Below, piece by piece: positions 8,951 to 16,612 of a stretch of DNA of 64,000 bases (position 1 is its first letter; each line of letters begins with the position of its first letter). The DNA is from Brevibacterium ihuae (GTDB taxonomy: Bacteria > Actinomycetota > Actinomycetes > Actinomycetales > Brevibacteriaceae). The stretch lies in NCBI RefSeq assembly GCF_900184225.1, contig NZ_FXWZ01000003.1, positions 933,684 to 997,683 of the forward strand. Direction: 5' to 3'. The notes below the pieces were generated by a model. It did not search any database. It saw only the letters and a list, made by a program, of their open reading frames with translations, and was not told the origin of the DNA. Made by a program: the position numbers and the translations under genes.

Positions 8951-8981
8951 GGAGCCGCGCCCGGGTCCCGGGCGCGGCTCC
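8951..8981 (-). terminator. Stem-loop after the binding-protein gene
   Basis: A perfect 15-bp inverted repeat (arms begin GGAGCCGCGC) with a 1-nt centre lies 6 bp past the stop of the TRAP-type binding-protein gene and just before the kinase gene. No U-tract follows, as is common in actinobacteria. It may partly terminate or stabilise the upstream mRNA, giving the binding protein higher expression than the enzymes downstream. Confidence 0.7.
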
Positions 8982-8987
8982 ACGGGA

Positions 8988-10265
8988 TCAGCTCGGGCGA
9001 TGCTGGGAGACGACTTCCTCGTAGAGGCGGTCGACGTACGGCTCCGCGTCGAACTCCTCGGGGTCGTACCATTCCGGCATCTCAGGGAAGGATCCCCCGT
9101 CCTCGTATCCGAGTTCGGACACGATCCCTTCCCACTTCTCGACCGTCTCGGCCATCTCGGTCTCGATGTCCTCACCGAGAAGGCCGTTCTCCATCGCCTT
9201 GTCCATGGAGGCCTGACGATTCTCGTCGATGAGGTCGAGCACGTCGTCGCTGAAGGTTTCGATCTCGCCGCCGTTCTCGGTCGCGTACTCCACTGCCCGC
9301 ATGTTGTCGAGCGCGACGAGGCCCATCGTCTCGTTGTGCGCCGTCTGCCACGAATCGAAGACGATCTGCTTGTAGGCGGTGGGCATCTGATCGTACTTGC
9401 TGCCGGCGAGCATCGACCCGAAGATGCGCGGCATCGCCATACCGCCGGTGTACTGCATGTTCGGGGCGATCTCGAAGTATCCCGCCTCGCGCGCGGCGCT
9501 CATCACGATCATGGTGCAGTCGATCGTCTTGCGCTGGAGTGCTTCGTAGGTCTCGACGTACTCGAGGGATACCGGGGTGGCCCCCATGGAGGTGACGAGG
9601 TCGGAGTGGGTCGTGCTGCCGATCCTCACCTGACGTCCCTGCCAATCGTCGAGCGAGTTGCCCGGTTCGTTGCACAGCGAGAAGTACGCGCCGGGCGGAT
9701 TCACCGGCACGAGCGGGACCAGCCCCTCTGCCGCGAAGTCCTCCTGGATCTCCTCGGAGTTCCACGCGATCTCGGTCAGAGCCGCTATCGCGACGAGTTC
9801 GCCCGCCATCGGGGATTCGGGCAGCGAGCTCGTCAGGGAGACGAGTGCATCGAAACCGTCGAACATGTCGGGGTTGTAGGCGGGGTTCGTGTAGGAGATG
9901 TCGACACGGCCGTCGACGAGCGCATCGTAGATCTCCGCATAACCGGCGACCGGGTGGCCGTAGAGGACCTCGACGGTGATCTGACCGTTCGATCGCTTCT
10001 CGACCTCCTCCGCGAATGCGACGTTGGAGATGGCAGTATCCGAGTTCGGGGACGTCGCGGAAGCCTGGAAGACGAGTTCCACCGGCTCCAGTCCTTCGAT
10101 CGCGGAATCGATCTCATCCTGCGATGCTCCGTAGTCGAAGCCGTCTCCCCCTCCCCCGTTCGATCCGCCGCCGCTGCCCGCACTCCCCGCGCACGCGGAG
10201 AGGGCCAACGAGGTCGCGGCGGCAGCAGCTCCGACCGCGAGCAGGCGTGTCCTGGGAATCCTCAT
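8988..10265 (-). CDS. TRAP-type (DctP-like) solute-binding lipoprotein 1
   Basis: A 425-residue extracellular binding protein. A signal peptide ends at the lipobox LSACAGS, followed by a Gly/Ser/Asn-rich linker, so the protein is lipid-anchored outside the membrane. The DctP-like core contains VELVFQAS, GRVDISYTNP and ISLEYVETYEALQRKTIDC-type segments; the last is the typical DctP region near the carboxylate-binding arginine (RQVRIGS). It is paralogous to the protein at 54202-55479, and a third C-terminal remnant lies at 13522. No DctQ or DctM membrane gene is in the window. ATG 10265 was chosen because it begins the signal peptide. Confidence 0.88.
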   Translation of the reverse strand: MRIPRTRLLAVGAAAAATSLALSACAGSAGSGGGSNGGGGDGFDYGASQDEIDSAIEGLEPVELVFQASATSPNSDTAISNVAFAEEVEKRSNGQITVEVLYGHPVAGYAEIYDALVDGRVDISYTNPAYNPDMFDGFDALVSLTSSLPESPMAGELVAIAALTEIAWNSEEIQEDFAAEGLVPLVPVNPPGAYFSLCNEPGNSLDDWQGRQVRIGSTTHSDLVTSMGATPVSLEYVETYEALQRKTIDCTMIVMSAAREAGYFEIAPNMQYTGGMAMPRIFGSMLAGSKYDQMPTAYKQIVFDSWQTAHNETMGLVALDNMRAVEYATENGGEIETFSDDVLDLIDENRQASMDKAMENGLLGEDIETEMAETVEKWEGIVSELGYEDGGSFPEMPEWYDPEEFDAEPYVDRLYEEVVSQHRPS

Positions 10266-10270
10266 CGTCG

Positions 10271-11563
10271 TCACTTCCCCTGCGTCGCGTAGCGATCGGT
10301 GTTGACGCCCTTCGGCGCCCGCTGGGACATGAAGCCGAACATATAGCCGGCCACGCGGCGCATCTGGATCTCGTCCGAACCCTCGGTGATGCGGTATCGA
10401 CGATGGTGCCGGTAGATGTGCTCGAAGGGCTTCTTGCGCGAGTAACCCATGCCGCCGTGCGTCTGCATCGCCTGATCGGCGGCGTCGCAGGCGAGCCGGT
10501 TGCCCTGGTAGTTCGCCATCGAGACCCGGTCGGAGACGGAGAACGCCCCGTCCTGATCCATGAGCCATGCGGTCTCGCGGACGAAGGAGCGCAGCATCGA
10601 CGCGCGGGCCTGGAGGTCGACGAGCGGGAACTGGATCGCCTGGTTCGTCGCGAGCGGCTTGCCGAAGGGCTTGCGCTCCTTGGCGTACTTCACCGACTCG
10701 TCGATGCAGTACTGCGCGGCGCCCAGGCTCGATGCCGCCTGGCGGATGCGGTTCTCGTTGAAGAAGTGCTGGACGATCTGGAGGCCCCGGCCGAACTCGC
10801 CGAAGATCTGCGCCTCGTCGACCTCGACGTCCGTGAAGCGCACGTGGGCGTGGTCGGTGGGCATGTTGAAGGTCCACACGTACTCGACGATCTCGACACC
10901 CGGTGCGTCGAGGGGCACGAGGAACGCGGTGATGCCCTCGGCATCCCCTGCCTCACCGTGGGTGCGGGCGAACACGATGTCGCGGTCCGCGCTGTGCACG
11001 CCCGAGTTCCACATCTTCTCGCCGTTGATCACCCATCCGGAGTCGGTCTTCTTCGCGGTGGTCTCCATGTGGGTGGCGTCGGAACCGTGGTTCGGTTCGG
11101 TGATGCCGAAGGCGAAGTGGGCCTCGCCGGCACCGATCTTCTCCTTCCACTCGGCGTTCTGCGCCTCGGAGCCGTAGTTCGTCAGCAGCATGAGGCCCAC
11201 GTTGTTGCCGACGATGCAGTGCTCGTTCTGCAGGTCGCAGTGGAGCCCGAGGCCCTGCGATGCGAAGTGGTCGCGGATGACCGCCATGTCGAGGTTCGTC
11301 AGGCCCATGCCGCCGAGGCTCTCGGGCAGCTGCGCGCGGTAGTAGCCGGCCTTGTCGGCCCTGCGCTTGGCCTCGCCGAGGAGATCCTCCCACTCCTGCG
11401 TGGGCACCCCGCCGTTGTCCCAGTCGGTGCGCGAGTGCTCACGGCGATGGTCGAAGAACCGGATGTTGTCGTTCTCGTTCTCGAGGGGACGGATCTCCTT
11501 CTCGACGAAGGCATCGAGGTCGGTGAGGAGATTCTGGAGCTTCTCTGGAAGTCGGAAATCCAT
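10271..11563 (-). CDS. Acyl-CoA dehydrogenase family flavoprotein
   Basis: A 430-residue FAD enzyme of normal ACAD size. FAD-binding segments are FGITEPNHGSDATH and MWNSGVH; the C-terminal catalytic-base region reads YRITEGSDEIQMRR, keeping a glutamate, and QTHGGMGYSRKKP precedes it. It lies 5 bp before the binding-protein gene and is the first gene of the transcript that may continue to the kinase. In classical beta-oxidation it would make an enoyl-CoA; if paired with the kinase it could instead eliminate a 4-phosphate as LvaC or ACAD11 do. An operator-like palindrome lies 243 bp upstream. Confidence 0.9.
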   Translation of the reverse strand: MDFRLPEKLQNLLTDLDAFVEKEIRPLENENDNIRFFDHRREHSRTDWDNGGVPTQEWEDLLGEAKRRADKAGYYRAQLPESLGGMGLTNLDMAVIRDHFASQGLGLHCDLQNEHCIVGNNVGLMLLTNYGSEAQNAEWKEKIGAGEAHFAFGITEPNHGSDATHMETTAKKTDSGWVINGEKMWNSGVHSADRDIVFARTHGEAGDAEGITAFLVPLDAPGVEIVEYVWTFNMPTDHAHVRFTDVEVDEAQIFGEFGRGLQIVQHFFNENRIRQAASSLGAAQYCIDESVKYAKERKPFGKPLATNQAIQFPLVDLQARASMLRSFVRETAWLMDQDGAFSVSDRVSMANYQGNRLACDAADQAMQTHGGMGYSRKKPFEHIYRHHRRYRITEGSDEIQMRRVAGYMFGFMSQRAPKGVNTDRYATQGK

Positions 11564-11902
11564 TGCTCATCCTTCCGGCCGCGCGTTGGGCGGCTCTCTG
11601 ATCGCCGACGACCGCATGGGCGGGATTCCGCGTACACAGGAACCGGCTGCCGATGCAGCTGACGATGAGGAGCGGGATGGTGGCCCGATCGAAGCTCATC
11701 GGCGGTTCCCGAGGCGGCGCCCGAGAGGCGTGGCGGTGGAGGTACCGGCATCATTGCAGGTACCTTCTCTGGTGTCTCGGAGAGGAGGCTCCAGAGATAA
11801 AACTAAAACGAGCGATCGTTTGTATGAGTACTTTAGGCACGACGCCGGGCCCGGTCAAGAGGCGTGGAGCAAAGTCTCTGAGGGCGTCTCGCTCGGGCGA
11901 CT
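11564..11902. promoter_or_regulatory. Intergenic region upstream of the acyl-CoA dehydrogenase
   Basis: This 339-bp stretch separates ligase 2 from the acyl-CoA dehydrogenase, both on the minus strand. It is less GC-rich near 11795-11835 and holds operator site a at 11806-11821. No convincing small gene was seen. It should carry the promoter of the acyl-CoA dehydrogenase transcript. Confidence 0.5.
11806..11821. promoter_or_regulatory. TetR-type operator-like palindrome, site a
   Basis: AAACGA-GCGA-TCGTTT is a 6-bp inverted repeat with a 4-bp centre. Its core matches MCGANYGNTYG, which recurs at 13450, 15364, 16345, 16511 and 54132, always upstream of a gene of the acid-degradation locus. 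Length and symmetry fit a TetR-family operator. No TetR gene is in the window, so the regulator would act in trans. Confidence 0.55.
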
Positions 11903-13420
11903 TCAGACTTGTTGCCGAAGGACGGTCTTCTGGATCTTGCCCATGCCGGAGCGGGGGAAGGCGTCTTTGACGACGATGTCCTTGGGCAGCTTGTAGCGGG
12001 CGAGCTTCCCGTCGCAGAACTCCCGGATCTCCTCGAGCGTCGGCGCATCGTCATCGGATCGCGGCACGATCATCGCCACCGGCACCTCGCCCCACTTCTC
12101 GTCGGCCCGCCCGACGACCGCGACCTCGGCGACCTTCGGATGCCAGGCGATGACGTTCTCGAGCTCCGCACAGTAGATGTTCTCCCCGCCGGAGATGATC
12201 ATGTCCTTGACCCGGTCGACGACATAGAGGAACCCCTCCTCGTCCTGCCGCACGAGATCCCCGGAATGGAACCAGCCGCCGGCGAACGCCTCGGCCGTGG
12301 CCGCCTCGTTGTTCCAGTACCGGCTCATCACGCCCGGACCCCGGTAGACGATCTCGCCGACCTCCCCGCGCGGCACGTCATTCACCTCCGTATCCACCAC
12401 CCGGATCGAGAAGTTGCGATCCGGCAGACCCACCGAGCCGAGCTTGCGCAGCGAATCCTCGTGGCGCAGCGACACCCCGGCCCCGGAGGTCTCGGTCTGT
12501 CCGAACGTCGCCTGCGACCCGGCCCCGGGGAAGGTCTCACGCAACGCGGTGAGCAGCGCCTCGGTGGCCGGCGACGCACCCCAACCGTAGAACCCGAGAC
12601 TCAGGTCCCGCGGCCTCCTCCGCTGCTCGTCGAGGACGAGCTGCCACTGCGCCGGAACGAGATACGTCCGCGTGACCCGGTGCTCTTCGAGGCGGTCGAG
12701 CAGCAGGGACGCGTCGAATCCGGCCGACGGCGTGATCACCGCCTTGGCCGCATTCGCCAGGCAGGTATCGATCGCGATGAACGCCGCGATGTGGAACATC
12801 GGCGAGCCGATGAGCATGACCTCCTCGCCGATGCGGAACGGTGACGACGCCGAGCCGCGCATCGCGGCCGAGAGGATCCCCGAGTACGGAAGCACAGCGC
12901 CCTTGGGGCGGCCGGTGGTGTCCGAGGTGTACATGATCGCCTGGTCGTCGCTGAGAGCACGGACGACCGGATCGGGTGCGCGGTCCACAGCCACCGGTGA
13001 CGCAACTTCCGCGAGATCGAGGAACCTCGTGTCGGAGCCGCCCGTTGCCGCCCGCGTGACCTCGGCCCGCTCCGCATCGGCGACAGCCGCCTTCGGCTCA
13101 CAGCTGCTCAGGATGTAGGCGATCTCATCCTCTGCAAGTCGGAAGTTCACCGGCACGATGATCGCACCGAGATAGTTGACGGCGAACACGACGATGGGGA
13201 ACAGCGTGGAGTTCCCGGCCACGAGCGCGACCCGATCGCCTTCGGAGACCCCGGCGTCGCGCAGTCGCGCGGCTGCGGTCCGCACACGGGTCAGCAGGTC
13301 CCCGTATGTCACGGTCTCCTCGCCGTCGAGCAGTGCGATCCGGTCGGGGATCTCATGAGCGTGACGGAACAGAGACGCCGTCGGCAGATGGGTACGGGAC
13401 AGTTCGAATTCGAGATCCAC
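11903..13420 (-). CDS. AMP-forming acyl-CoA ligase 2 with altered P-loop
   Basis: A 505-residue ANL-superfamily enzyme. Fold motifs are intact: FGQTETSGAG near residue 310, SGDLVR hinge near 405, and the C-terminal lysine K495 in MGKIQK. The ATP P-loop is unusual, reading TSDTTGRPKG at 165-174, with D167 where nearly all family members have glycine. The enzyme may have weak adenylation activity or a changed role. It is monocistronic, with operator site b about 30 bp upstream of its start. It is distinct from ligase 1 rather than a recent duplicate. Confidence 0.88.
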   Translation of the reverse strand: MDLEFELSRTHLPTASLFRHAHEIPDRIALLDGEETVTYGDLLTRVRTAAARLRDAGVSEGDRVALVAGNSTLFPIVVFAVNYLGAIIVPVNFRLAEDEIAYILSSCEPKAAVADAERAEVTRAATGGSDTRFLDLAEVASPVAVDRAPDPVVRALSDDQAIMYTSDTTGRPKGAVLPYSGILSAAMRGSASSPFRIGEEVMLIGSPMFHIAAFIAIDTCLANAAKAVITPSAGFDASLLLDRLEEHRVTRTYLVPAQWQLVLDEQRRRPRDLSLGFYGWGASPATEALLTALRETFPGAGSQATFGQTETSGAGVSLRHEDSLRKLGSVGLPDRNFSIRVVDTEVNDVPRGEVGEIVYRGPGVMSRYWNNEAATAEAFAGGWFHSGDLVRQDEEGFLYVVDRVKDMIISGGENIYCAELENVIAWHPKVAEVAVVGRADEKWGEVPVAMIVPRSDDDAPTLEEIREFCDGKLARYKLPKDIVVKDAFPRSGMGKIQKTVLRQQV

Positions 13421-13449
13421 GGCAACTCCTATGTTGCAGTTTTCATCCA

Positions 13450-13465
13450 GCGAACATTCGTTCGG
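13450..13465. promoter_or_regulatory. TetR-type operator-like palindrome, site b
   Basis: CGAAC-ATTC-GTTCG is a 5-bp inverted repeat with a 4-bp centre. It is centred about 37 bp upstream of the ligase 2 start and 65 bp upstream of the binding-protein remnant at 13522, so it could once have served a divergent pair. Confidence 0.55.
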
Positions 13466-13521
13466 TTGAATTCATTGTAGGTGCGGGTGCGGATCTGTCG
13501 ACCCCGGATACGCCGCCCCAG

Positions 13522-13659
13522 GTGGTCGAGGAACTCGATGACGAGGACGGGGGAGGACTCGAAGACATGGATGAGTGGTCCTCGGCTGAGGAGCACGACT
13601 TCACATCGTTCTCCGAGCGGTTCTTCGAGGACGTCATGATCGACCACCGGCCGAGCTGA
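13522..13659 (+). pseudogene. C-terminal remnant of a third TRAP-type binding protein
   Basis: The last 45 codons of an open frame read VVEELDDEDGGGLEDMDEW and then FSERFFEDVMIDHRPS. This aligns end to end with the C-terminus of the intact paralog at 54202-55479 (VVEELGYEDGG, ERLFEDVVALHRPE). Nothing upstream in this frame resembles the rest of the protein, so about 380 residues have been lost. It lies in the orientation expected for a gene divergent from ligase 2 and is followed by a strong terminator. A functional peptide is unlikely. Confidence 0.82.
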
Positions 13660-13688
13660 TCCGCAGAAGGAGCACCGACCGTGAACCC

Positions 13689-13725
13689 GAACGGGCGGGG
13701 AGTGGATTCCACTCCCCGCCCGTTC
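13689..13725. terminator. Strong bidirectional stem-loop
   Basis: A perfect 18-bp inverted repeat (arms start GAACGGGCGGGGAGTGGA) with a 1-nt centre, followed by TTCAGGTTCTTCC on the plus strand. It lies 30 bp after the binding-protein remnant and 14 bp beyond the end of the minus-strand DUF35 gene, so it can end transcripts from both sides. Confidence 0.85.
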
Positions 13726-13738
13726 TTCAGGTTCTTCC

Positions 13739-14197
13739 TCACCCCCGCGCGGGGGTGAACCGGGGCAGCGCCGCCTCGCCCTCGGTCGGGTGGAAGACCA
13801 CCGTCACCCGCAGGCCGACGGCCAGCTCACCCTCGTCGACGTCGACGATGTTCGTCATCATCCGCACGCCCTCGTCGAGCTCGACGTAGGCGAGCACGTA
13901 CGGCTCCGCACCGCGGTACTCCCCCAGGCCGCCGCGGCGCACGACGGTCCAGCTGTAGACCTCGCCCTGCCCGCTCACCTGCACCCATTCGACCTCGAGC
14001 CCGCCGCAGTGCGGGCAGAAGCCGCGCGGGTACCACGTGTACTCCTCACAGGAGCGGCACCGGGTCACCTGGAGCTCGCTGCGCGTCGTCGCCTCCCAGA
14101 AGCCCCGGGTCTCCGCGGAGATCGGCGGGGTGGGCGCCGGGAGATCGCTCCCGATGCGCGCAGGGGTGCTGTTGTCGGTCGATGTGTAGTCCATCAT
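13739..14197 (-). CDS. DUF35 Zn-ribbon/OB-fold protein, thiolase partner
   Basis: A 152-residue protein with an N-terminal helix, a rubredoxin-like zinc ribbon using C47, C50, C61 and C64 (CRSC, CPHC), and an OB-fold (GEVYSWTVVRR, PYVLAYVELDEG). DUF35 proteins such as ChsH2 domains bind acyl-CoA and complete the active site of Ltp2-type thiolase-like aldolases. The gene overlaps the thiolase stop by 4 bp with ATGATG at the start; the upstream ATG is used here, but the second (14194) is equally possible. It acts in the cytoplasm as an obligate complex with the thiolase, by family knowledge. Confidence 0.88.
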   Translation of the reverse strand: MMDYTSTDNSTPARIGSDLPAPTPPISAETRGFWEATTRSELQVTRCRSCEEYTWYPRGFCPHCGGLEVEWVQVSGQGEVYSWTVVRRGGLGEYRGAEPYVLAYVELDEGVRMMTNIVDVDEGELAVGLRVTVVFHPTEGEAALPRFTPARG

Positions 14198-15354
14198 GCC
14201 TCCCGTCCGAGGATGAGCGTCGCGCTGCCCATCCGGGTCCCCAGCGATCCTCCGGTACCGTGGGCGAGCGCGATCTCGCAGTCGGGCACCTGCACGGCCG
14301 GGTGCGCCTCGCCGCGCAGCTGGCGCACGGCCTCGAGGATCTTCGTCATTCCGCCGCGGTTGGCGGGGTGGTTGTTGCACAGTCCGCCGCCGTCGGTGTT
14401 GAACGGCAGCCCGCCGTCCGGTGCTCGCAGCGCGCCCGAGGCGACGAAGGCGCCGCCCTGCCCCTTGGGGCAGAAGCCGAGGTCCTCGATGGTCTCCACC
14501 ACGGTGATCGTGAAGGAGTCGTAGATCGAGGCGTAATCGATGTCGGCGTGCGTCACCCCGGCCTCGGCGAAGGCGCGCGGCCCCGACCACACCGCACCGG
14601 TGTGCGTGAGGTCGATGCGTCCGCGGTTCGCGGTCTTGGGCGCCTCGCCGTGGCCGAGTACCGCCACCGAATGGCGATCGAGGCGCTTGGCGACCTCGGG
14701 GCTGACGACGACGACGGCCCCGCCGCCATCGGTGACGACGCAGCAGTCGAGGCGATGGAGCGGATCCGCGATGAGCGGGGAGTTGACGACGTCCTCGACG
14801 GTGACGACCTTCTGCAGGAGCGCGTTCGGGTTGTGCTGGGCATGGAGCGAGGCGGCGACCTTGACCTCGGCGAGCTGCTCGCTCGTCGTCCCGAACTCGT
14901 GCATGTGGCGGCGAGCGGCCAGCGCGTACATCGACGGGGTGGACGTGCCGAACACGTTCTCGAACGCGTACTCCGGAGCGCTCGGGGTCACGGCGCCCGG
15001 GCTCGGGGCGGACACGGGCAGGCCCGCCATCGTCACGAGCGCGATCTCGCACTTGCCGGCGGCGATCGCGGCCGCGGCGTGCCCGACGTGCGCCAGATAG
15101 GACGAGCCGCCGGTCTCGGTCGAATCGAGGTAGCTCAGGCTCAGTCCCATGTAGTCCGCCATCGACAGCGCACCGAAGCCGGGTGCGTCGCCGGCGCAGA
15201 AGTACCCGTCGACGTCGCCGAAGGTCAGGCCGGCGTCCGCGAGCGCACCGGCGGCCACCTCGGCGTGGACCTGCGCCACCGACTTGTCGGGGATCTTGCG
15301 CAGCGGGTGCTCGTAGGCACCCGCGATGAGCGCCGCACCACGGATCGTCATCAT
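14194..15354 (-). CDS. Ltp2/SCP-x-like thiolase-fold protein, putative retro-aldolase
   Basis: A 386-residue thiolase-fold protein. The usual nucleophilic cysteine region reads STETGGSSYLAHVGHAA (residues 78-94), with serines at 84-85 and no cysteine, so it is unlikely to be a Claisen thiolase. C-terminal landmarks are LCNNHPANRGGM and LAHGTGGSLGTRMG. This pattern and the adjacent DUF35 gene match Ltp2-type enzymes, which cleave 3-hydroxyacyl-CoA by retro-aldol reaction to a shorter acyl-CoA and a ketone or aldehyde. AGGAG lies 3 bp from the first ATG and 6 bp from the second (15351), so the second may be the true start. Confidence 0.87.
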   Translation of the reverse strand: MMTIRGAALIAGAYEHPLRKIPDKSVAQVHAEVAAGALADAGLTFGDVDGYFCAGDAPGFGALSMADYMGLSLSYLDSTETGGSSYLAHVGHAAAAIAAGKCEIALVTMAGLPVSAPSPGAVTPSAPEYAFENVFGTSTPSMYALAARRHMHEFGTTSEQLAEVKVAASLHAQHNPNALLQKVVTVEDVVNSPLIADPLHRLDCCVVTDGGGAVVVVSPEVAKRLDRHSVAVLGHGEAPKTANRGRIDLTHTGAVWSGPRAFAEAGVTHADIDYASIYDSFTITVVETIEDLGFCPKGQGGAFVASGALRAPDGGLPFNTDGGGLCNNHPANRGGMTKILEAVRQLRGEAHPAVQVPDCEIALAHGTGGSLGTRMGSATLILGREA

Positions 15355-15363
15355 TGACTCCTA

Positions 15364-15379
15364 GTGATCGTTCGTTCAA
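15364..15379. promoter_or_regulatory. TetR-type operator-like site c
   Basis: On the minus strand the site reads TTGAACGAACGATCAC and shares ACGANYGNTC with sites a, b and f. It is only 10 bp upstream of the thiolase start, so a bound repressor would cover the promoter or transcript start. Confidence 0.5.
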
Positions 15380-15487
15380 CTTAGGAAATATTACCACGGA
15401 GGCATACGCGACCCGGCTGCACGGACATCGAGCGCGACGGAGCGACCCGCCCCTTCCCTACCGGCCTCGGGCGCATCACCGCCCCGC

Positions 15488-16261
15488 CTACACCGTCGCG
15501 CTCAGTCCGCCGTCGACGATGAGCGAGCCGCCGGTCATATAGGACGAGGCCGGGCTCGCGAGGAAGAGGAGCGCGGAGTCGAGCTCCTCCTGTTCGCCGA
15601 ACCGCCCGAGGATCGCATTGTCGGCGACCATCTCCTGGAGCAGGTCGCCGCCCTCGGCCTCGGTCATCTCGCTCGCGAAGTACCCCGGGCACAGCGCATT
15701 GACCCGGATACCCTTGCGCCCCGACCACTGCTGCGCGAGATCGCGGGTGAGCCCGAGGACGCCGGCTTTGCTCGCCGCGTAGTGCGCCTGGGGATAGCGC
15801 GAGGAGGCGTGCCCGTGGACGCTCGACAGGTTGACGATCGCGGACCCCCGTGGCATGTGCGGCGCACACGCCCGGGCCATCCAGTAGGTTCCGTTGAGAT
15901 TGACGTCGACGACGTTCCGGAAGACCTCGGGGTCCTCATGGAGGGCGACACCGGCCGGACCCATCCCCGCATTGTTGATGAGCACGTCGATCCGGCCGAA
16001 CTCCTCGACGGCCGCGGCGGCCAGCGCCTCGCACTCGGACTGCACCGACACGTCCGTGCGCCGGGTGAGCACGGACGTCCCCGCAACACGCAGCTCTTCG
16101 GCGTGGGCCTCGAGGCGGTCCTCGCGACGCGCGGCGAGGACGAGCGTCGCACCGACGGCAGCCGTGGCACGGGCGAAGCCGACGCCGAGGCCGGAGCTGG
16201 CTCCGGTGATGACGACGACCCTGTCGTCGAGCCGGAAGCGATCGAGCGGGTTGGAGGGCAT
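15488..16261 (-). CDS. Short-chain dehydrogenase/reductase
   Basis: A 257-residue classical SDR. The NAD(P) motif TGASSGLG is at 19-26, NNAG at 96-99, catalytic serine near 147 and the YxxxK pair Y161/K165 (HYAASKAG). A positively charged AARRED after beta-2 hints at NADP(H). ATG 16261 was chosen because the fold begins there; an open frame extends 25 codons upstream but has no family similarity. It lies between two operator-like sites (c downstream, d upstream) and is monocistronic. In this locus it may reduce an oxoacyl-CoA (LvaD-like) or handle a ketone released by the aldolase. Confidence 0.88.
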   Translation of the reverse strand: MPSNPLDRFRLDDRVVVITGASSGLGVGFARATAAVGATLVLAARREDRLEAHAEELRVAGTSVLTRRTDVSVQSECEALAAAAVEEFGRIDVLINNAGMGPAGVALHEDPEVFRNVVDVNLNGTYWMARACAPHMPRGSAIVNLSSVHGHASSRYPQAHYAASKAGVLGLTRDLAQQWSGRKGIRVNALCPGYFASEMTEAEGGDLLQEMVADNAILGRFGEQEELDSALLFLASPASSYMTGGSLIVDGGLSATV

Positions 16262-16344
16262 GGCAGGTGTCCTGTTCGTCACGGGCAGACCTGGGCCGAC
16301 GGGACGGCAGGGCACCGTCGGTCGCACTGCCCTCAAGTCTGACG

Positions 16345-16360
16345 ATCAAGCGTTCGGTTC
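16345..16360. promoter_or_regulatory. TetR-type operator-like site d
   Basis: On the minus strand the site reads GAACCGAACGCTTGAT; CCGAACGCTTG fits the MCGANYGNTYG core. It is about 90 bp upstream of the SDR start, in the divergent SDR/alcohol-dehydrogenase control region. Symmetry is weaker than at sites a and b. Confidence 0.42.
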
Positions 16361-16510
16361 GCGTGAATTGTCGCACACGGGCCTGCCGCGTGCTACGGCG
16401 CTCCGCGCGGCACTCGGCCCTGGGGGCGGATCAAGCCGCGGGGCCTCCGGCCGGCCGAGATGCACTGCGGCGCTCCCTTGCCCCGGAGACGTCCCCCTGT
16501 CAACGTCCCA

Positions 16511-16526
16511 AACAATCGTTCGAAAC
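16511..16526. promoter_or_regulatory. TetR-type operator-like site e
   Basis: AAACAATCGTTCGAAA contains on its minus strand ACGATTGTTTG, matching the shared core. It is about 90 bp upstream of the alcohol dehydrogenase ATG. The intervening 16262-16612 region holds only these control elements and no gene. Confidence 0.48.
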
Positions 16527-16612
16527 ATTTTCAGCACCGGCGCATCGGGTCCAGCACCCGCGCCGCGTGCCCCGGACCCCGACAGCAGCCGCACCGAGGA
16601 GAACCCGCACCC

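Noticed and set aside
6192-10292. A 1,366-codon open frame on the plus strand opposite the ligase, kinase and binding-protein genes
   Set aside because: It is the complementary shadow of well-supported minus-strand genes in high-GC DNA. It is rich in Arg, Glu, Asp and Gly with no domain signal.
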